From a virus: 41,996 bases of DNA. A program made the position numbers and the translations under genes. The stretch's first letter is position 1. The number at the start of each line of letters is the position of its first letter. The stretch spans positions 1-41,996 of the IMG/VR virus record IMGVR_UViG_3300031787_000273; one strand, written 5' to 3'. A model generated the notes under the pieces. It had not been told where the DNA came from, did not search any database, and saw only the letters and a program-made list of their open reading frames with translations. Shown in pieces: positions 8,200 through 16,527 of the stretch.

Positions 8200-8736
8200 A
8201 TGGAACAATCCCAACAACAAGTTTATTGGAATCCTGATGCGCAGATAAACATCAGTGGGGCAGAGTTTGGCGCCTTTAGCCAGATTTTAGATTTAGTGCT
8301 TAGTCCTATGGGCAGCTACTCTCTTGGAGACATGATGACTCTGGTAGCAATGGCTCAAGAAGCACGAGGGCAAATACTTAAAAGGTTACAAGAAACAAAT
8401 CAAATTTTTAACGCTCCAGTTTCGCCTTCAGTAGATTCTCCAGTAATGCAAGAATCTCTTAAAGAAGAACCGATAGAAAGTCCAACAGTATCTAAATTGG
8501 GGGGTGACTATGACGTTGATAAAGTTATTGAAGAAGCTCCTGACTATGCTGAAGCTGTAGCTGAGTTTGGAGAAATTTCTATTACTGAAGAATCTTCAGA
8601 ATCTTCAGATACTCCAGAGCCTCCTACTTATCTTGGAGATATCCCTGAGCATGAAAGCCCTACTTTAACAGAAATAGTGCAAGAGGCTAACCTACATAAC
8701 AAAATTGATGAAAATGAAGAAGGCTTCCTTATTTAG
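8200..8736 (+). CDS. Acidic hypothetical protein, the only plus-strand gene
   Basis: 178 residues, starting at the ATG at 8200; an in-frame TTG three codons earlier overlaps the -7 box and is rejected. The first 70 residues look folded (helical LGDMMTLVAMAQEARGQILKRL), the rest is a low-complexity acidic tail rich in Glu, Ser, Pro and Thr (EESSESSDTPEPP), probably disordered. No family recognised. It has its own promoter and shares a bidirectional terminator with the convergent neighbour. An independently controlled acidic protein at the early/late boundary could be a regulator, DNA mimic or scaffold-like protein; these are guesses. Confidence 0.8.
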   Translation: MEQSQQQVYWNPDAQINISGAEFGAFSQILDLVLSPMGSYSLGDMMTLVAMAQEARGQILKRLQETNQIFNAPVSPSVDSPVMQESLKEEPIESPTVSKLGGDYDVDKVIEEAPDYAEAVAEFGEISITEESSESSDTPEPPTYLGDIPEHESPTLTEIVQEANLHNKIDENEEGFLI

Positions 8737-8748
8737 GAAGCCTTCTTT
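8719..8748. terminator. Bidirectional intrinsic terminator between convergent genes
   Basis: Ten-base-pair perfect stem (GAAGGCTTCC at 8719-8728 with 8736-8745), loop of 7. The flanks are A-rich on the left and T-rich on the right, so it works in both directions. It overlaps the end of the plus-strand gene and lies 2 bases from the stop of the minus-strand gene at 8747. Confidence 0.85.
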
Positions 8749-9202
8749 ATTTAGTGCTTAAAAGAGAGAACCTATATACTTCTTCCTCAATATGAAAAGT
8801 AGGAACAGTATAGGTGTCAATAGAACTAAGTCCTAACAAGTCTAAACAAGGTTCACTTAAAGATTGATAGGCACTTTTCTTGAATCGAAAGAAGTCAGTA
8901 ATCAATGTAGGAGGAACATTAAAGACTACCATAGTACTGTCAAATGGGTCTTTGACTTCGTAATAATCGTAAAAAGAATCAAACTCAGACATTTTAGCCA
9001 TTAACGAATCAAAGTTGTTTGTGCGCTCTCGTTCCGCCTGATACCTTACTGGCGAAAATAGAAACAAAAGACAATTCTCATACTTTACTTTTGTTCCGTA
9101 GTCGTCTACGTAGACTTTGTTAAGTCCGGTATCAAACAATTCTTCTAAGGAATCAGCAGTGAATATGAATTTACTTAGGTACTTAGTTGAAAGATTATCC
9201 AT
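8747..9202 (-). CDS. Hypothetical protein
   Basis: 151 residues, no family recognised. Rich in Phe, Tyr, Leu and Asp/Glu (FDSLMAKMSEFDSFYDYYEV), soluble, no signal peptide. It is the last gene of the replication/recombination operon, starting 8 bases inside the end of the PD-(D/E)XK nuclease gene and ending at the bidirectional terminator. The tight coupling suggests a partner or accessory of the nuclease, but nothing in the protein itself says so. Confidence 0.7.
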   Translation of the reverse strand: MDNLSTKYLSKFIFTADSLEELFDTGLNKVYVDDYGTKVKYENCLLFLFSPVRYQAERERTNNFDSLMAKMSEFDSFYDYYEVKDPFDSTMVVFNVPPTLITDFFRFKKSAYQSLSEPCLDLLGLSSIDTYTVPTFHIEEEVYRFSLLSTK

Positions 9203-10187
9203 TTAGTTTCAAATGTAAATTAAACCCCTCTTCATATTCTTCCATTTTATAATCCCACTTATCTATCTTAGAATGATACCTAAATCTTTCTAATGCTCGG
9301 TATATTCCTTCTTTTGGCTTTCCGTTATAGGGATATCCAATCATTGCAGCATGAACAAGATTAGCCTCCATATGATAAGCAAGAGATTGGTCAGGAAACT
9401 TAGAACTGCCTACGACAAAAATTACTTTTGAAGCTACATCTTTGATGTTTAAACGTGTTCTGGTTTCTACATCGTAATCAAGCCCATAACAATACCACGC
9501 TCCCTGAAAATCATATCTGAACTGAAAGAATGACAAAGGGAAGTTACTTACTGAATATCGGGTAGTCTTAACATCCACGACTGTAGCTTCTCTTGTTTGC
9601 TTATAAATCTTGATTGCATCACACAATCCTTTACATTTCACCCCATTAAGCTGAAAATAAAGAGGTACTTGAAAATGTATTTCATATTCTTCGTTTTCTG
9701 GATTAATGTGTTTGTAAACGTCAGGGTTATTTTTGATGCTCTCTACTATACGAGTAATTGTCTCATATTTAGAAGGAGTCAATAGTCGTTTACTTGCGTT
9801 TCCTACAAGTTCATCATAATACGCTCTTCCTTCTACTTCAAACTTTTCAAGATATGCCTCTACAGTGGCGGGTCTTTTGATTCCTACTTCGTCATAAGCA
9901 AGTTTGTCTGCAGTATCAAAGTCACGATACTTAAACTTTGCCCAGCAAAAATCCCCCATATTTCCTCCCGGTCGCGGCACTTTAGATACAGCAAAAGTTT
10001 CGTGGAATTCTCTTTCTGCTCCAGTAAGAAGTAAATCTACTGCGTCTCCAATGTCAAGATGGTCTTTAGGCTCGTCAAATTCTGACTCAAAAGATTCTTC
10101 AATAAATAAACGAGGATGTTCTAATATCCTCTTTAGTTTGCTTTGGTTTAAGCTTTCGTCGTTTTTGTATGTTTTAGGAATTTCCAT
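9195..10187 (-). CDS. PD-(D/E)XK exonuclease, RecE/Cas4-like
   Basis: 330 residues. The nuclease core is visible: an acidic residue in EEYEIHFQVPL (about 167-175), D190 in CKGLCDAI, the D-x-K pair D205-V-K207 in VVDVKTT, and the trailing Q-x3-Y motif in FQGAWYCYG (Q228, Y232). An upstream LDIGDAVDLLLTG (45-56) matches the helical GxxxH/D region seen in RecE-type and AddB-like nucleases. Expected to resect double-stranded ends 5'->3' and hand single strands to an annealing protein; the Sak4-like ATPase and SSB-like protein of the same operon are likely partners. All catalytic residues appear intact. Confidence 0.8.
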   Translation of the reverse strand: MEIPKTYKNDESLNQSKLKRILEHPRLFIEESFESEFDEPKDHLDIGDAVDLLLTGAEREFHETFAVSKVPRPGGNMGDFCWAKFKYRDFDTADKLAYDEVGIKRPATVEAYLEKFEVEGRAYYDELVGNASKRLLTPSKYETITRIVESIKNNPDVYKHINPENEEYEIHFQVPLYFQLNGVKCKGLCDAIKIYKQTREATVVDVKTTRYSVSNFPLSFFQFRYDFQGAWYCYGLDYDVETRTRLNIKDVASKVIFVVGSSKFPDQSLAYHMEANLVHAAMIGYPYNGKPKEGIYRALERFRYHSKIDKWDYKMEEYEEGFNLHLKLNG

Positions 10188-10269
10188 CTTCGTTGTTTTT
10201 AGAATCTTTGTAAATATTTATAATCAATACAATAAAGGCAATAATGCCAAGTGCGGATAATATGCTCAT
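10174..10269 (-). CDS. Single-span small membrane protein (31 residues)
   Basis: An ATG at 10269 overlaps the stop of the 81-residue gene by ATGA, and the frame ends at 10174, 14 bases inside the nuclease gene. The product is a hydrophobic segment (ALGIIAFIVLIINIY, about residues 6-20) followed by a short charged tail (KDSKNNEDG), i.e. one membrane helix with a cytoplasmic or periplasmic polar end. It fills what would otherwise be the longest gap in this operon and has sensible coding content. Function unknown; small phage membrane proteins of this shape often alter the host envelope. Confidence 0.6.
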   Translation of the reverse strand: MSILSALGIIAFIVLIINIYKDSKNNEDGNS

Positions 10270-10511
10270 GTGTATATTGTTACGATTGCAAAAGGTTTTC
10301 TGTCTTGTTCAATAAAAAGAGTTCCAGAGTTACTATAAATTCTGCAGTAAACTCTTTTCCATCTTTTGTTGTGTTTTACCATGTATTCAGTAGGAATACG
10401 ACTTCCATAGCCGGTAGCACTAAAAGAAAGATTTTTTAATTGCCACCATATGGGTTTTCGTTTTACTTCTACTTCTACGATTTGAGTGCCTATTTTAAGA
10501 TTAGCTTTCAT
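10266..10511 (-). CDS. Hypothetical small basic protein
   Basis: 81 residues, basic, beta-like (LKIGTQIVEVEVKRKPIWWQL, KRVYCRIYSNSGTLFIEQD). Not recognised. Linked by ATGA overlaps to the gene before and to the small membrane gene after it, so it is part of the replication/recombination operon. A nucleic-acid-binding role would fit the basic charge but is unproven. Confidence 0.65.
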   Translation of the reverse strand: MKANLKIGTQIVEVEVKRKPIWWQLKNLSFSATGYGSRIPTEYMVKHNKRWKRVYCRIYSNSGTLFIEQDRKPFAIVTIYT

Positions 10512-10771
10512 TTACGAAGTGCTAACATTTCTCCTTCAGGCTTTCTTTTAGATACAGGCAAAATTTTCCAACGTCGGGCAGTGAACTTGCCGTCGGTTAC
10601 AGGCCGGTCAAACTTAGCTATCACGTCTCCGTTATCAAACGGAGTAACAGTGTAGCCTACTTGACACTGAGGACATGCTTTGATGTTAACCCAACTGCCC
10701 CCTGAGTTTTTAACCTCAGTGGCAAGTTGTTTAACAAATTCAGGAGTGATTACTTGATAGATTTCTACCAT
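10508..10771 (-). CDS. Hypothetical small protein
   Basis: 87 residues. Residues 20-60 contain ACPQCQVGYTVTPFDNGDVIAKFD, with one CxxC pair, and a basic C-terminus (RRWKILPVSKRKPEGEMLALRK). One CxxC is not enough for a typical zinc ribbon unless dimeric. It overlaps the next gene by ATGA and starts 4 bases after the stop of the NinB-like gene. Function not known. Confidence 0.65.
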   Translation of the reverse strand: MVEIYQVITPEFVKQLATEVKNSGGSWVNIKACPQCQVGYTVTPFDNGDVIAKFDRPVTDGKFTARRWKILPVSKRKPEGEMLALRK

Positions 10772-10774
10772 GAT

Positions 10775-11221
10775 TTACAGTTCGTTTAGGTTTTCGGGTT
10801 CTGGAATTGTTACATTTAGAAAGTCTTCGCCAAATTTGATTACTGCCTCAATAAATTTAGACAGTTCCTCTTTAGAGGCATCAGCTAATGACTTTTCTAT
10901 TTCTTGATTTTTGTCAAAAGAAAATTCTGAAAAGAATCTTTCTTTAAGAATAGACATGACTTCAGACTTTTTAAGGGTTATCCCTTCTATGTCTTCAAGT
11001 CCTAACTTAATAATAGGATATACTACGCCAAAAAAGTATCTGAGTTGTGCATTTGTTTTTAAAGTATCTATCTTGGTAATAGAGAGCTGCACATCTACAA
11101 TTACGTCATTCTTTAAAATCTCTGAAAGGTATTCTTGAGAAAGTTTAGGGTCTACTTTTATTACGCATTTATCTAAATGATTCTTAGTTATCTGAGCCGG
11201 GATTGATATTTGCTTTGACAT
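10775..11221 (-). CDS. NinB-like recombination-associated protein (tentative)
   Basis: 148 residues. The stretch KTNAQLRYFFGVVYPIIKLG followed by an acidic helix and LKKSEVMSILKERFF resembles the NinB/YbcN family and related phage proteins that begin with N-x-Q-x-x-Y-F/W-G and carry an L-K-x-x-F/Y helix. NinB (Orf) of lambda binds single-stranded DNA and can replace RecFOR functions. The gene overlaps the helicase gene by 38 bases at its start. Context with NinG, a RecE-like nuclease and a Sak4-like ATPase supports a recombination role. Without a profile search the assignment stays tentative. Confidence 0.5.
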   Translation of the reverse strand: MSKQISIPAQITKNHLDKCVIKVDPKLSQEYLSEILKNDVIVDVQLSITKIDTLKTNAQLRYFFGVVYPIIKLGLEDIEGITLKKSEVMSILKERFFSEFSFDKNQEIEKSLADASKEELSKFIEAVIKFGEDFLNVTIPEPENLNEL

Positions 11222-12623
11222 CTTTCTGTTCGTCTATTGTATTACACAGAGCCGTTAAATCCAGCTCTTTAAAGTTTGAAGTTGCTTCGGACTTTTCGTA
11301 AATGATAATAGCAATGTTCCTTGCTCTGGTAAGTGCGGTATAAATAGATTCGCTCTTCTCTTTATTTCCAATCATCTTGACCTGAGTAATATCATCTTTA
11401 AATACTACTACAATATCGTATGTAGATCCTTGGCTTTTATGGGAAGATATTGCATACCCAAAATCAATATTAGCATACCTTTCTTTGTACTTAGTAGCTG
11501 CTTCTATTGCTGAATAATAATCTGAACTTCCTTGCAACTTTTTTGCTTGAGAAAACAGTCCAGAGACAATACGTTTATGAGTAGCCCTAGATTGAGGAAG
11601 TGCATAATCTACAATTTGTAGGTCTTTGATTCTTGGAATACGAATAGAAAGAGGGACATAATAGACTCCGTAATCATCTTTTGTGATATTACCTACGTTA
11701 GTTATTTGGCCTTCAGTAGCATTCTCAATATCTCCACATCTTCCATTGAAGATAATTAAGTCTCCGGCACATAGTCCTTCGCTGTTTGGAAATATTCTTT
11801 TGTGGATAGCTTGATTAAGAGCCTCTCTTACTTCATTCCTATACACAATTATTTTGACATGATTAGGATTAGAGGCTTCAACTGCATTTTGATATGCCTT
11901 TACGAGGATATCACTAAGCTCTTTAATTGTCTTACTAAAGAGTAATGCGCCTTTGTTTGTAATAATGTTAGTGGCATCAGTACAAGGTTCTAATACCGGC
12001 ATAAACTCTTTAACTGAGTTATTCCAGTAATAATCTGCATAAGGAAGTATTGGAGAGTCTTCTCCTTGACGAATGCGTGTATGCAAAGTTGCTTTGTTTT
12101 TAGTTGCAAACACAGGAGACTTCAGTCCAAACAAATCGCTTTTTTCGTGATAATAGGGAGAGTTTGAATCTCTTATTGGAGGCAACTGCCCAATGTCTCC
12201 TAAGAATAATACTTTAGCGGTTTTTCTCTTTTCATTCATTATCATTTCCAGTGCCTCTTCGTTAATCATAGATGCTTCATCTATAATAATGAGGTCATAA
12301 TCTAAGATAGGAATGTATCTGGCTCGTGCGCTGAATGTGCCTGTATCAAAATCATATTTCATCCCTAGCAACCCAGCCAAAGAGAAAAACTCTGCATCAA
12401 TCTGTTGGGCTTGAAATTTATCCATAATGACAAACTTCGCTTTGTGGCTTAATGCGGCCACTGCACATCTTTTGTTTTTGAATTGTTTTACAATTTCTGA
12501 TGCAATAGTAGTCTTACCTGTACCGGCTTTTCCATCAATGAGAAAGTACTCATCTGGCTTACCGTTCATTATGAATTCTTTTGCTGCATAAATTGCTATC
12601 TGTTGTTCTTCTGTTAATATCAT
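11184..12623 (-). CDS. SF1 DNA helicase, Dda/RecD2-like
   Basis: 479 residues from the ATG at 12623, which forms an ATGA overlap with the polymerase stop; a TTG three codons upstream is the only alternative. Motifs in order: Q-motif region TEEQQIAI (4-11), Walker A GKAGTGKT (31-38), LSHKAK motif Ia (59-64), Walker B IIIDEAS (112-118), GDIGQLPP motif III, GYAISSHKSQGSTYD motif V and YTALTRA motif VI. This is the signature of Dda-like SF1 helicases, which move 5'->3' on single strands, strip proteins and help start replication or recombination. Length is close to T4 Dda (about 440). Confidence 0.88.
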   Translation of the reverse strand: MILTEEQQIAIYAAKEFIMNGKPDEYFLIDGKAGTGKTTIASEIVKQFKNKRCAVAALSHKAKFVIMDKFQAQQIDAEFFSLAGLLGMKYDFDTGTFSARARYIPILDYDLIIIDEASMINEEALEMIMNEKRKTAKVLFLGDIGQLPPIRDSNSPYYHEKSDLFGLKSPVFATKNKATLHTRIRQGEDSPILPYADYYWNNSVKEFMPVLEPCTDATNIITNKGALLFSKTIKELSDILVKAYQNAVEASNPNHVKIIVYRNEVREALNQAIHKRIFPNSEGLCAGDLIIFNGRCGDIENATEGQITNVGNITKDDYGVYYVPLSIRIPRIKDLQIVDYALPQSRATHKRIVSGLFSQAKKLQGSSDYYSAIEAATKYKERYANIDFGYAISSHKSQGSTYDIVVVFKDDITQVKMIGNKEKSESIYTALTRARNIAIIIYEKSEATSNFKELDLTALCNTIDEQKDVKANINPGSDN

Positions 12624-14638
12624 TTTTGCCAATGTGTTGAAATAGTTGGGCTTGCTTTCATACGGACACGTTTACAAAACTTGTCTGCACTATCAAGCAT
12701 GGCCTTTTTTAAGTTTTCTGCAAGTTCTTCTTTCATAGTCTCGGGGCCTTCTATTAAGATTTCATCATGAATAAAATTCACAATCTTAACTATGCCAAAA
12801 AGATTGTTAGGGAGTATGTACTTGTCAAAGAAATAAATCCCAGCTAGTTTAGTCATCTCTGCAGACTCTCCTTGGATAGGATAGTTAAGAGATGCTTTTT
12901 CTATGCTAGACATACTTTTAAAGTAGTCTCTTACTTTGTTTTGAAGTTCTCTTGCTGTTGGAGTTTTTTCGTTTTTTAGTTTTTTATACCTTTCCCAAAA
13001 TTCAGGGGTCATAGCTTTTTTAGTAGCTACTAGTTTTTCCCAATCAGGGATATAATATTTCAAGCCGGTAATCTCTGATATCAAAATGTAACCTTTTTCT
13101 AGACCTTTCTTTTTGGCATCATCAAAGAATTGCTTCATTTTAGGAAACACATCAAAATAAGAATTGTAAATAGCCACACCTTCTTCTACAGGAATATTTA
13201 GCTTACTGGCCATACCTTCCCCTGTGCCACCATAGTTAATAGTAAACCCAGCCATCTTGGCTTTATTCCTTAAATCAGGGAACTTCTTTTTGAATTCAGT
13301 AAGACTTAAACCTTCAGTTTCTTTTACATATAAGGAAGAATCAGGGTTGCTATACATCTTGCTGCCTACAAAGCTGTGCATATCTCCAATGTCTTTATCA
13401 AAGAACTCAAGCAAGTTTGCATCTAAGCTTTTATTAGCAAGCACTACTTGTTCTTGTTGGCTATAATCACACCCTACAATTACATTCCCTTCTTCTGCTA
13501 CAAAACAGCTTCTTGTTTCTTCATCACTAGGTATGTTTTGAAGATTAGGTTTGTTCTTTTCAGACTTGCTGCCAGAAGCCATGCGGCTTGTGTTTACCAA
13601 CTGTTTAAAACTAGTATGTATTCTGCCTGTAGAAGGATTAAGCATAGTTAGCCAGTTGTCTCCGTACGTGCTTATATCTTTCTGAAGTTCTTTATAGTGC
13701 AAGTATGTTTTTACAAACTTGTCAAACTTGTTATCTTTTGCATACTTTCCTATTACTGTCTCTGCTACGCTTTCTTTTATTTCTCCATCTACTTTGGTCT
13801 TAATATCTAAACCTAAATGATTAAAGATTTGAATAACTTGGTCGGATGAATTCCAATTAATAGTAACCAAGTTAGAATCAAACATAGAAGTCTGGGGGCT
13901 AATGAACTTGTTAATCTTGTTCTCAACAATAAAATTATCAAGTTCTTTTTTGATTTCAGTAAGTTCTTTTTTGTACTTTTCAGTTTTTAGTGTCCATTTG
14001 TAGGAATCTAGTTTAAGGCCGCACCATTCAGTGTAGGCAAGAACTTTTACAAACCTATTGTTAAGTTCAATAGTTACTTTGCATTTTTTTTCTTCTGTTC
14101 GTTTTTCTTGTTCTGCTTTAATCTCTGACAAATAAAACACATCAGTAGCCGCATACTTCAGAAAAGGGAGAGTAAATGTTTTTTGAATGTTAGATTGTTC
14201 AGTCTTATCTAGAATTACTCCGCAATATCTTTCTACGCAACTTGCCAGACTTTTTCTTCGAGTATCTTCTCCCAAATAAAGAACTGTTTCTGCTACGTAA
14301 GTGTCGTAAATCTTAGTAGGTATTACTCCGGCAGAATAAAGAAACTGTAAATCAAACTTGAGGTTATGCCCAATGATAAGCTTTGCTTCTAAAGGCTCTT
14401 TAAATACTCGAGCCGGGTAACTAAAACAATCAATAAGATAACAATCAGTTCCATTTCTGAACTGCAAGGTTTTTATTTCATCTGTGTGAGGATCTAATCC
14501 GGTAGTCTCAATGTCAAAGTCTAGTGATTCTCGAGAATTTAAAAAGTCTAATGTTTCATTAAGAGTAGTTAATAGCAAGTTAGTACCACTTACTAACTTG
14601 ACTACATAGGGGTTACTAGTTAGTAAGTATATGTTCAT
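12620..14638 (-). CDS. Family A DNA polymerase with 3'-5' exonuclease
   Basis: 672 residues from the ATG at 14638 (TAATG junction); an upstream TTG is less likely. The proofreading domain shows Exo I DIETTG (42-47), Exo II NLKFD (93-97) and Exo III YAATD (163-167). The polymerase domain shows SRMASGS, motif A CDYSQQE (D392), motif B from R458 to the NYGG segment near 470, and motif C HDE (625-627). Motif B keeps R, K and F. No 5' nuclease domain, as usual in phage PolA enzymes. It is the replicative polymerase, acting with the DnaB-like helicase, TOPRIM primase and SSB-like protein of the same region. All catalytic residues are present. Confidence 0.95.
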   Translation of the reverse strand: MNIYLLTSNPYVVKLVSGTNLLLTTLNETLDFLNSRESLDFDIETTGLDPHTDEIKTLQFRNGTDCYLIDCFSYPARVFKEPLEAKLIIGHNLKFDLQFLYSAGVIPTKIYDTYVAETVLYLGEDTRRKSLASCVERYCGVILDKTEQSNIQKTFTLPFLKYAATDVFYLSEIKAEQEKRTEEKKCKVTIELNNRFVKVLAYTEWCGLKLDSYKWTLKTEKYKKELTEIKKELDNFIVENKINKFISPQTSMFDSNLVTINWNSSDQVIQIFNHLGLDIKTKVDGEIKESVAETVIGKYAKDNKFDKFVKTYLHYKELQKDISTYGDNWLTMLNPSTGRIHTSFKQLVNTSRMASGSKSEKNKPNLQNIPSDEETRSCFVAEEGNVIVGCDYSQQEQVVLANKSLDANLLEFFDKDIGDMHSFVGSKMYSNPDSSLYVKETEGLSLTEFKKKFPDLRNKAKMAGFTINYGGTGEGMASKLNIPVEEGVAIYNSYFDVFPKMKQFFDDAKKKGLEKGYILISEITGLKYYIPDWEKLVATKKAMTPEFWERYKKLKNEKTPTARELQNKVRDYFKSMSSIEKASLNYPIQGESAEMTKLAGIYFFDKYILPNNLFGIVKIVNFIHDEILIEGPETMKEELAENLKKAMLDSADKFCKRVRMKASPTISTHWQK

Positions 14639-15204
14639 TACCAAACGTCTTTTTCTGTTTTTACTTGGGCAAGCTTTTTATCAAAGTATTGAATTAGTTC
14701 TAACATTTCTTCAGGAGTAAATTTTTTGACTTCTTGGGCAAGTCTTTCCATAGATTCTGCATGGCCTTCGCCAATCTCTTCATTTAGATTAAGCCCAAAT
14801 CTAAACTGTTCTCCAGATTTTCCTACATTACAAGCATAGCATTGTGGCCTACAATTCCCTTCATGAAATCGTGTAGACATATATCGTCTTGACTGAAAAT
14901 GCCCACATTGAATCTGTTTGTAAGGAAGACGGTTATCGCAAGTATAGCATTTTACCAATCCGTCTTTTTCAATGTTAGAAATGCGAACATATTGACTAAA
15001 AATTCTATCTAATTGCGTTACTAACGTTTTATGTGATAGAGCCTTTTTTTGTTTCTTTTCTAATCTTTTTTGTTTGACTTTCTCTTGTTTTGCCTTGTTG
15101 TTGCAAGTAACGCATATCTTCTTAGACTTAACTGCAAAAAGCTTTTCTTTATGGCAAACTGAGCATGCGTTAGGGTTCTGGGTATATTTTTTCTTTTCAA
15201 ACAT
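14638..15204 (-). CDS. NinG/Rap-like Holliday-junction nuclease family protein
   Basis: 188 residues from the ATG at 15204. The N-terminal third has two CxxC pairs (CSVCHK and CVTCNNK), then a Lys-rich helix. The C-terminal half carries the NinG pattern: KCYTCDNRLPYKQIQCGHF, then RYMSTRFHEGNCRPQCYACN, a zinc-bound HNH-like core, then NxGKSGE. Lambda NinG (Rap) cleaves or acts on branched recombination intermediates. It is the first gene after a terminator and has a good promoter whose -7 box ends 6 bases before the ATG, so it starts the transcription unit that includes polymerase, helicase and nuclease. Confidence 0.85.
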   Translation of the reverse strand: MFEKKKYTQNPNACSVCHKEKLFAVKSKKICVTCNNKAKQEKVKQKRLEKKQKKALSHKTLVTQLDRIFSQYVRISNIEKDGLVKCYTCDNRLPYKQIQCGHFQSRRYMSTRFHEGNCRPQCYACNVGKSGEQFRFGLNLNEEIGEGHAESMERLAQEVKKFTPEEMLELIQYFDKKLAQVKTEKDVW

Positions 15205-15210
15205 TAGGGC

Positions 15211-15241
15211 CAAAAATAAAAGAAAAAAAGGGGTAGGACAA
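15211..15241 (-). promoter_or_regulatory. Bacteroidetes-type promoter for ninG-polymerase operon
   Basis: The minus strand reads TTG at 15241-15239, 20 bases of spacer, then TATTTTTG at 15218-15211; both boxes match the consensus. The ATG follows 6 bases later, predicting a leaderless mRNA. The -33 box is formed by the loop of the preceding terminator, so terminator and promoter overlap physically. Confidence 0.6.
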
Positions 15242-15250
15242 CCCTACCCC
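15221..15250 (-). terminator. Intrinsic terminator after the DUF932-like gene
   Basis: Eight-base-pair GC-rich stem (15230-15237 with 15243-15250), five-base loop, followed on the minus strand by a seven-base T run. It begins 18 bases after the stop codon at 15269. Confidence 0.88.
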
Positions 15251-15268
15251 TGATTTTCTGTGCCAATC

Positions 15269-16204
15269 TTATCCTAAGATAAGTTCTTCAATCCTTTCAG
15301 ATTTAGCACCTTCATACAGCCAATCATAAGCTTGGTCTACAATGTTTCGGGAAGCCCCTAACATGATAGCACTTCGCTTAGTATCTATACTCCGGTACTT
15401 TTTAATGTGGTTAGTGTAGCGAGTTACTGCACTAAAGAGAGCATAAGCATTTTCTCCGTGGGTGTTTTGTTCAATTTGAATAGCATCTTTTACTTGTTCA
15501 AAGACATTCTTAGTACGAGTAGAAGCAGTCAAAGGTTCGCCGGTAAGACCAAAGAGCTTCATAATTGCTTCATCGCTGAGTTTAGAAGGGATACTCATTT
15601 TGCTCATTTCAATTAGATTCTCAATCAGTGTATATTCTGACTGCATTGAAATTTGAAGACTAGCAACAATTTGGTTTAGCTTTTCTCGAGAGTTCATAGT
15701 GTGCTTTACTTTACTTACATCGCTGAGTGCGCGGTAAAATGTGTTCTGACATACTACAGTTACGTTGGTAGTGCCAAAGCCAATACCTACGCTGCCGTCA
15801 TGCGAACTCAATCCTGTGAGATAACGCAAATTTTCAGAGTTAGCAATCTTTACAGGCTCGAGCTTAAACTGATAATACACTTTACGTCCTCCGTCTAAGA
15901 GACCCCCACGCTCTGCATTAATTTTTACTTTCTCTCCGGCTTCTAAGAGCAATTCTACTATTTCCCAATTCTGAGTTGGAACGTATTTGCTTTTTACTGC
16001 GCCAAAACATTCTTTCGTGTCTTGACGGAAAATGCCAAACAAATCAGTAGGTTCTCCATCTGGGCCAAAAAGTTCTTTCTTCTCTACTTGCCAATTTGTG
16101 TTGCTTTTGTCTAAGAGAGTTTTGATTTTTACTAAGTCAATAGAAGACTCAGGTTGTTCTACCAACAGGGTTTCTTGTGGGTCGAGGAATGATTCGATGT
16201 TCAT
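15269..16204 (-). CDS. DUF932 phage/plasmid-like protein
   Basis: 311 residues. It shows the landmarks of the DUF932 / TIGR03299 phage/plasmid-like family: WQVEKKELFGPDG near the start, FGIFRQDTKECFGAVKSKYVPTQNWE, GGLLDGGRKVYYQFKL, and SSHDGSVGIGFGTTNVTVVCQNTF. The biochemical role of the family is not established; it is often found near replication and recombination genes on phages, plasmids and integrative elements, and it sits in that context here. It begins at a TAATG junction and ends before a strong terminator, so it closes its transcription unit. Confidence 0.85.
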   Translation of the reverse strand: MNIESFLDPQETLLVEQPESSIDLVKIKTLLDKSNTNWQVEKKELFGPDGEPTDLFGIFRQDTKECFGAVKSKYVPTQNWEIVELLLEAGEKVKINAERGGLLDGGRKVYYQFKLEPVKIANSENLRYLTGLSSHDGSVGIGFGTTNVTVVCQNTFYRALSDVSKVKHTMNSREKLNQIVASLQISMQSEYTLIENLIEMSKMSIPSKLSDEAIMKLFGLTGEPLTASTRTKNVFEQVKDAIQIEQNTHGENAYALFSAVTRYTNHIKKYRSIDTKRSAIMLGASRNIVDQAYDWLYEGAKSERIEELILG

Positions 16205-16527
16205 TAGTTTAGTGTTTTAGTTGTTTTAAGGTTGTTAAAAAGTTCGTAGTTTCCTACTGTTTCATCTTGAGTAGACAATTTTACCACATTGAAATTTATA
16301 AGTTCAATTATAAATTCACAATAGCCTTCACACTTTCCTTTTAAGTATTCATACTCGTATTTAGTGAGGCTTTGCCCTTTAAGTTGTGAGTGAGTAGCTA
16401 AAATAATTGTTTGGTAGTTATTAAGGATTTCAAATTCTTCATTTCCAAAGATTCTTTTGTAGGAATCTATGTATTTAAGAGCAAGAGTTATTAAGCTCTC
16501 GAAGCGGGGTTGGGCTGTTTTAACCAT
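16204..16527 (-). CDS. Hypothetical helical protein
   Basis: 107 residues, mostly helical by composition (FESLITLALKYIDSYKRIFG, LTKYEYEYLKGKCEGYCEFI). No family recognised. It starts 37 bases inside the end of the UDG gene and its stop overlaps the DUF932 start by one base (TAATG). No signal peptide or zinc motif. The position suggests a role in the replication unit but no more. Confidence 0.65.
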   Translation of the reverse strand: MVKTAQPRFESLITLALKYIDSYKRIFGNEEFEILNNYQTIILATHSQLKGQSLTKYEYEYLKGKCEGYCEFIIELINFNVVKLSTQDETVGNYELFNNLKTTKTLN

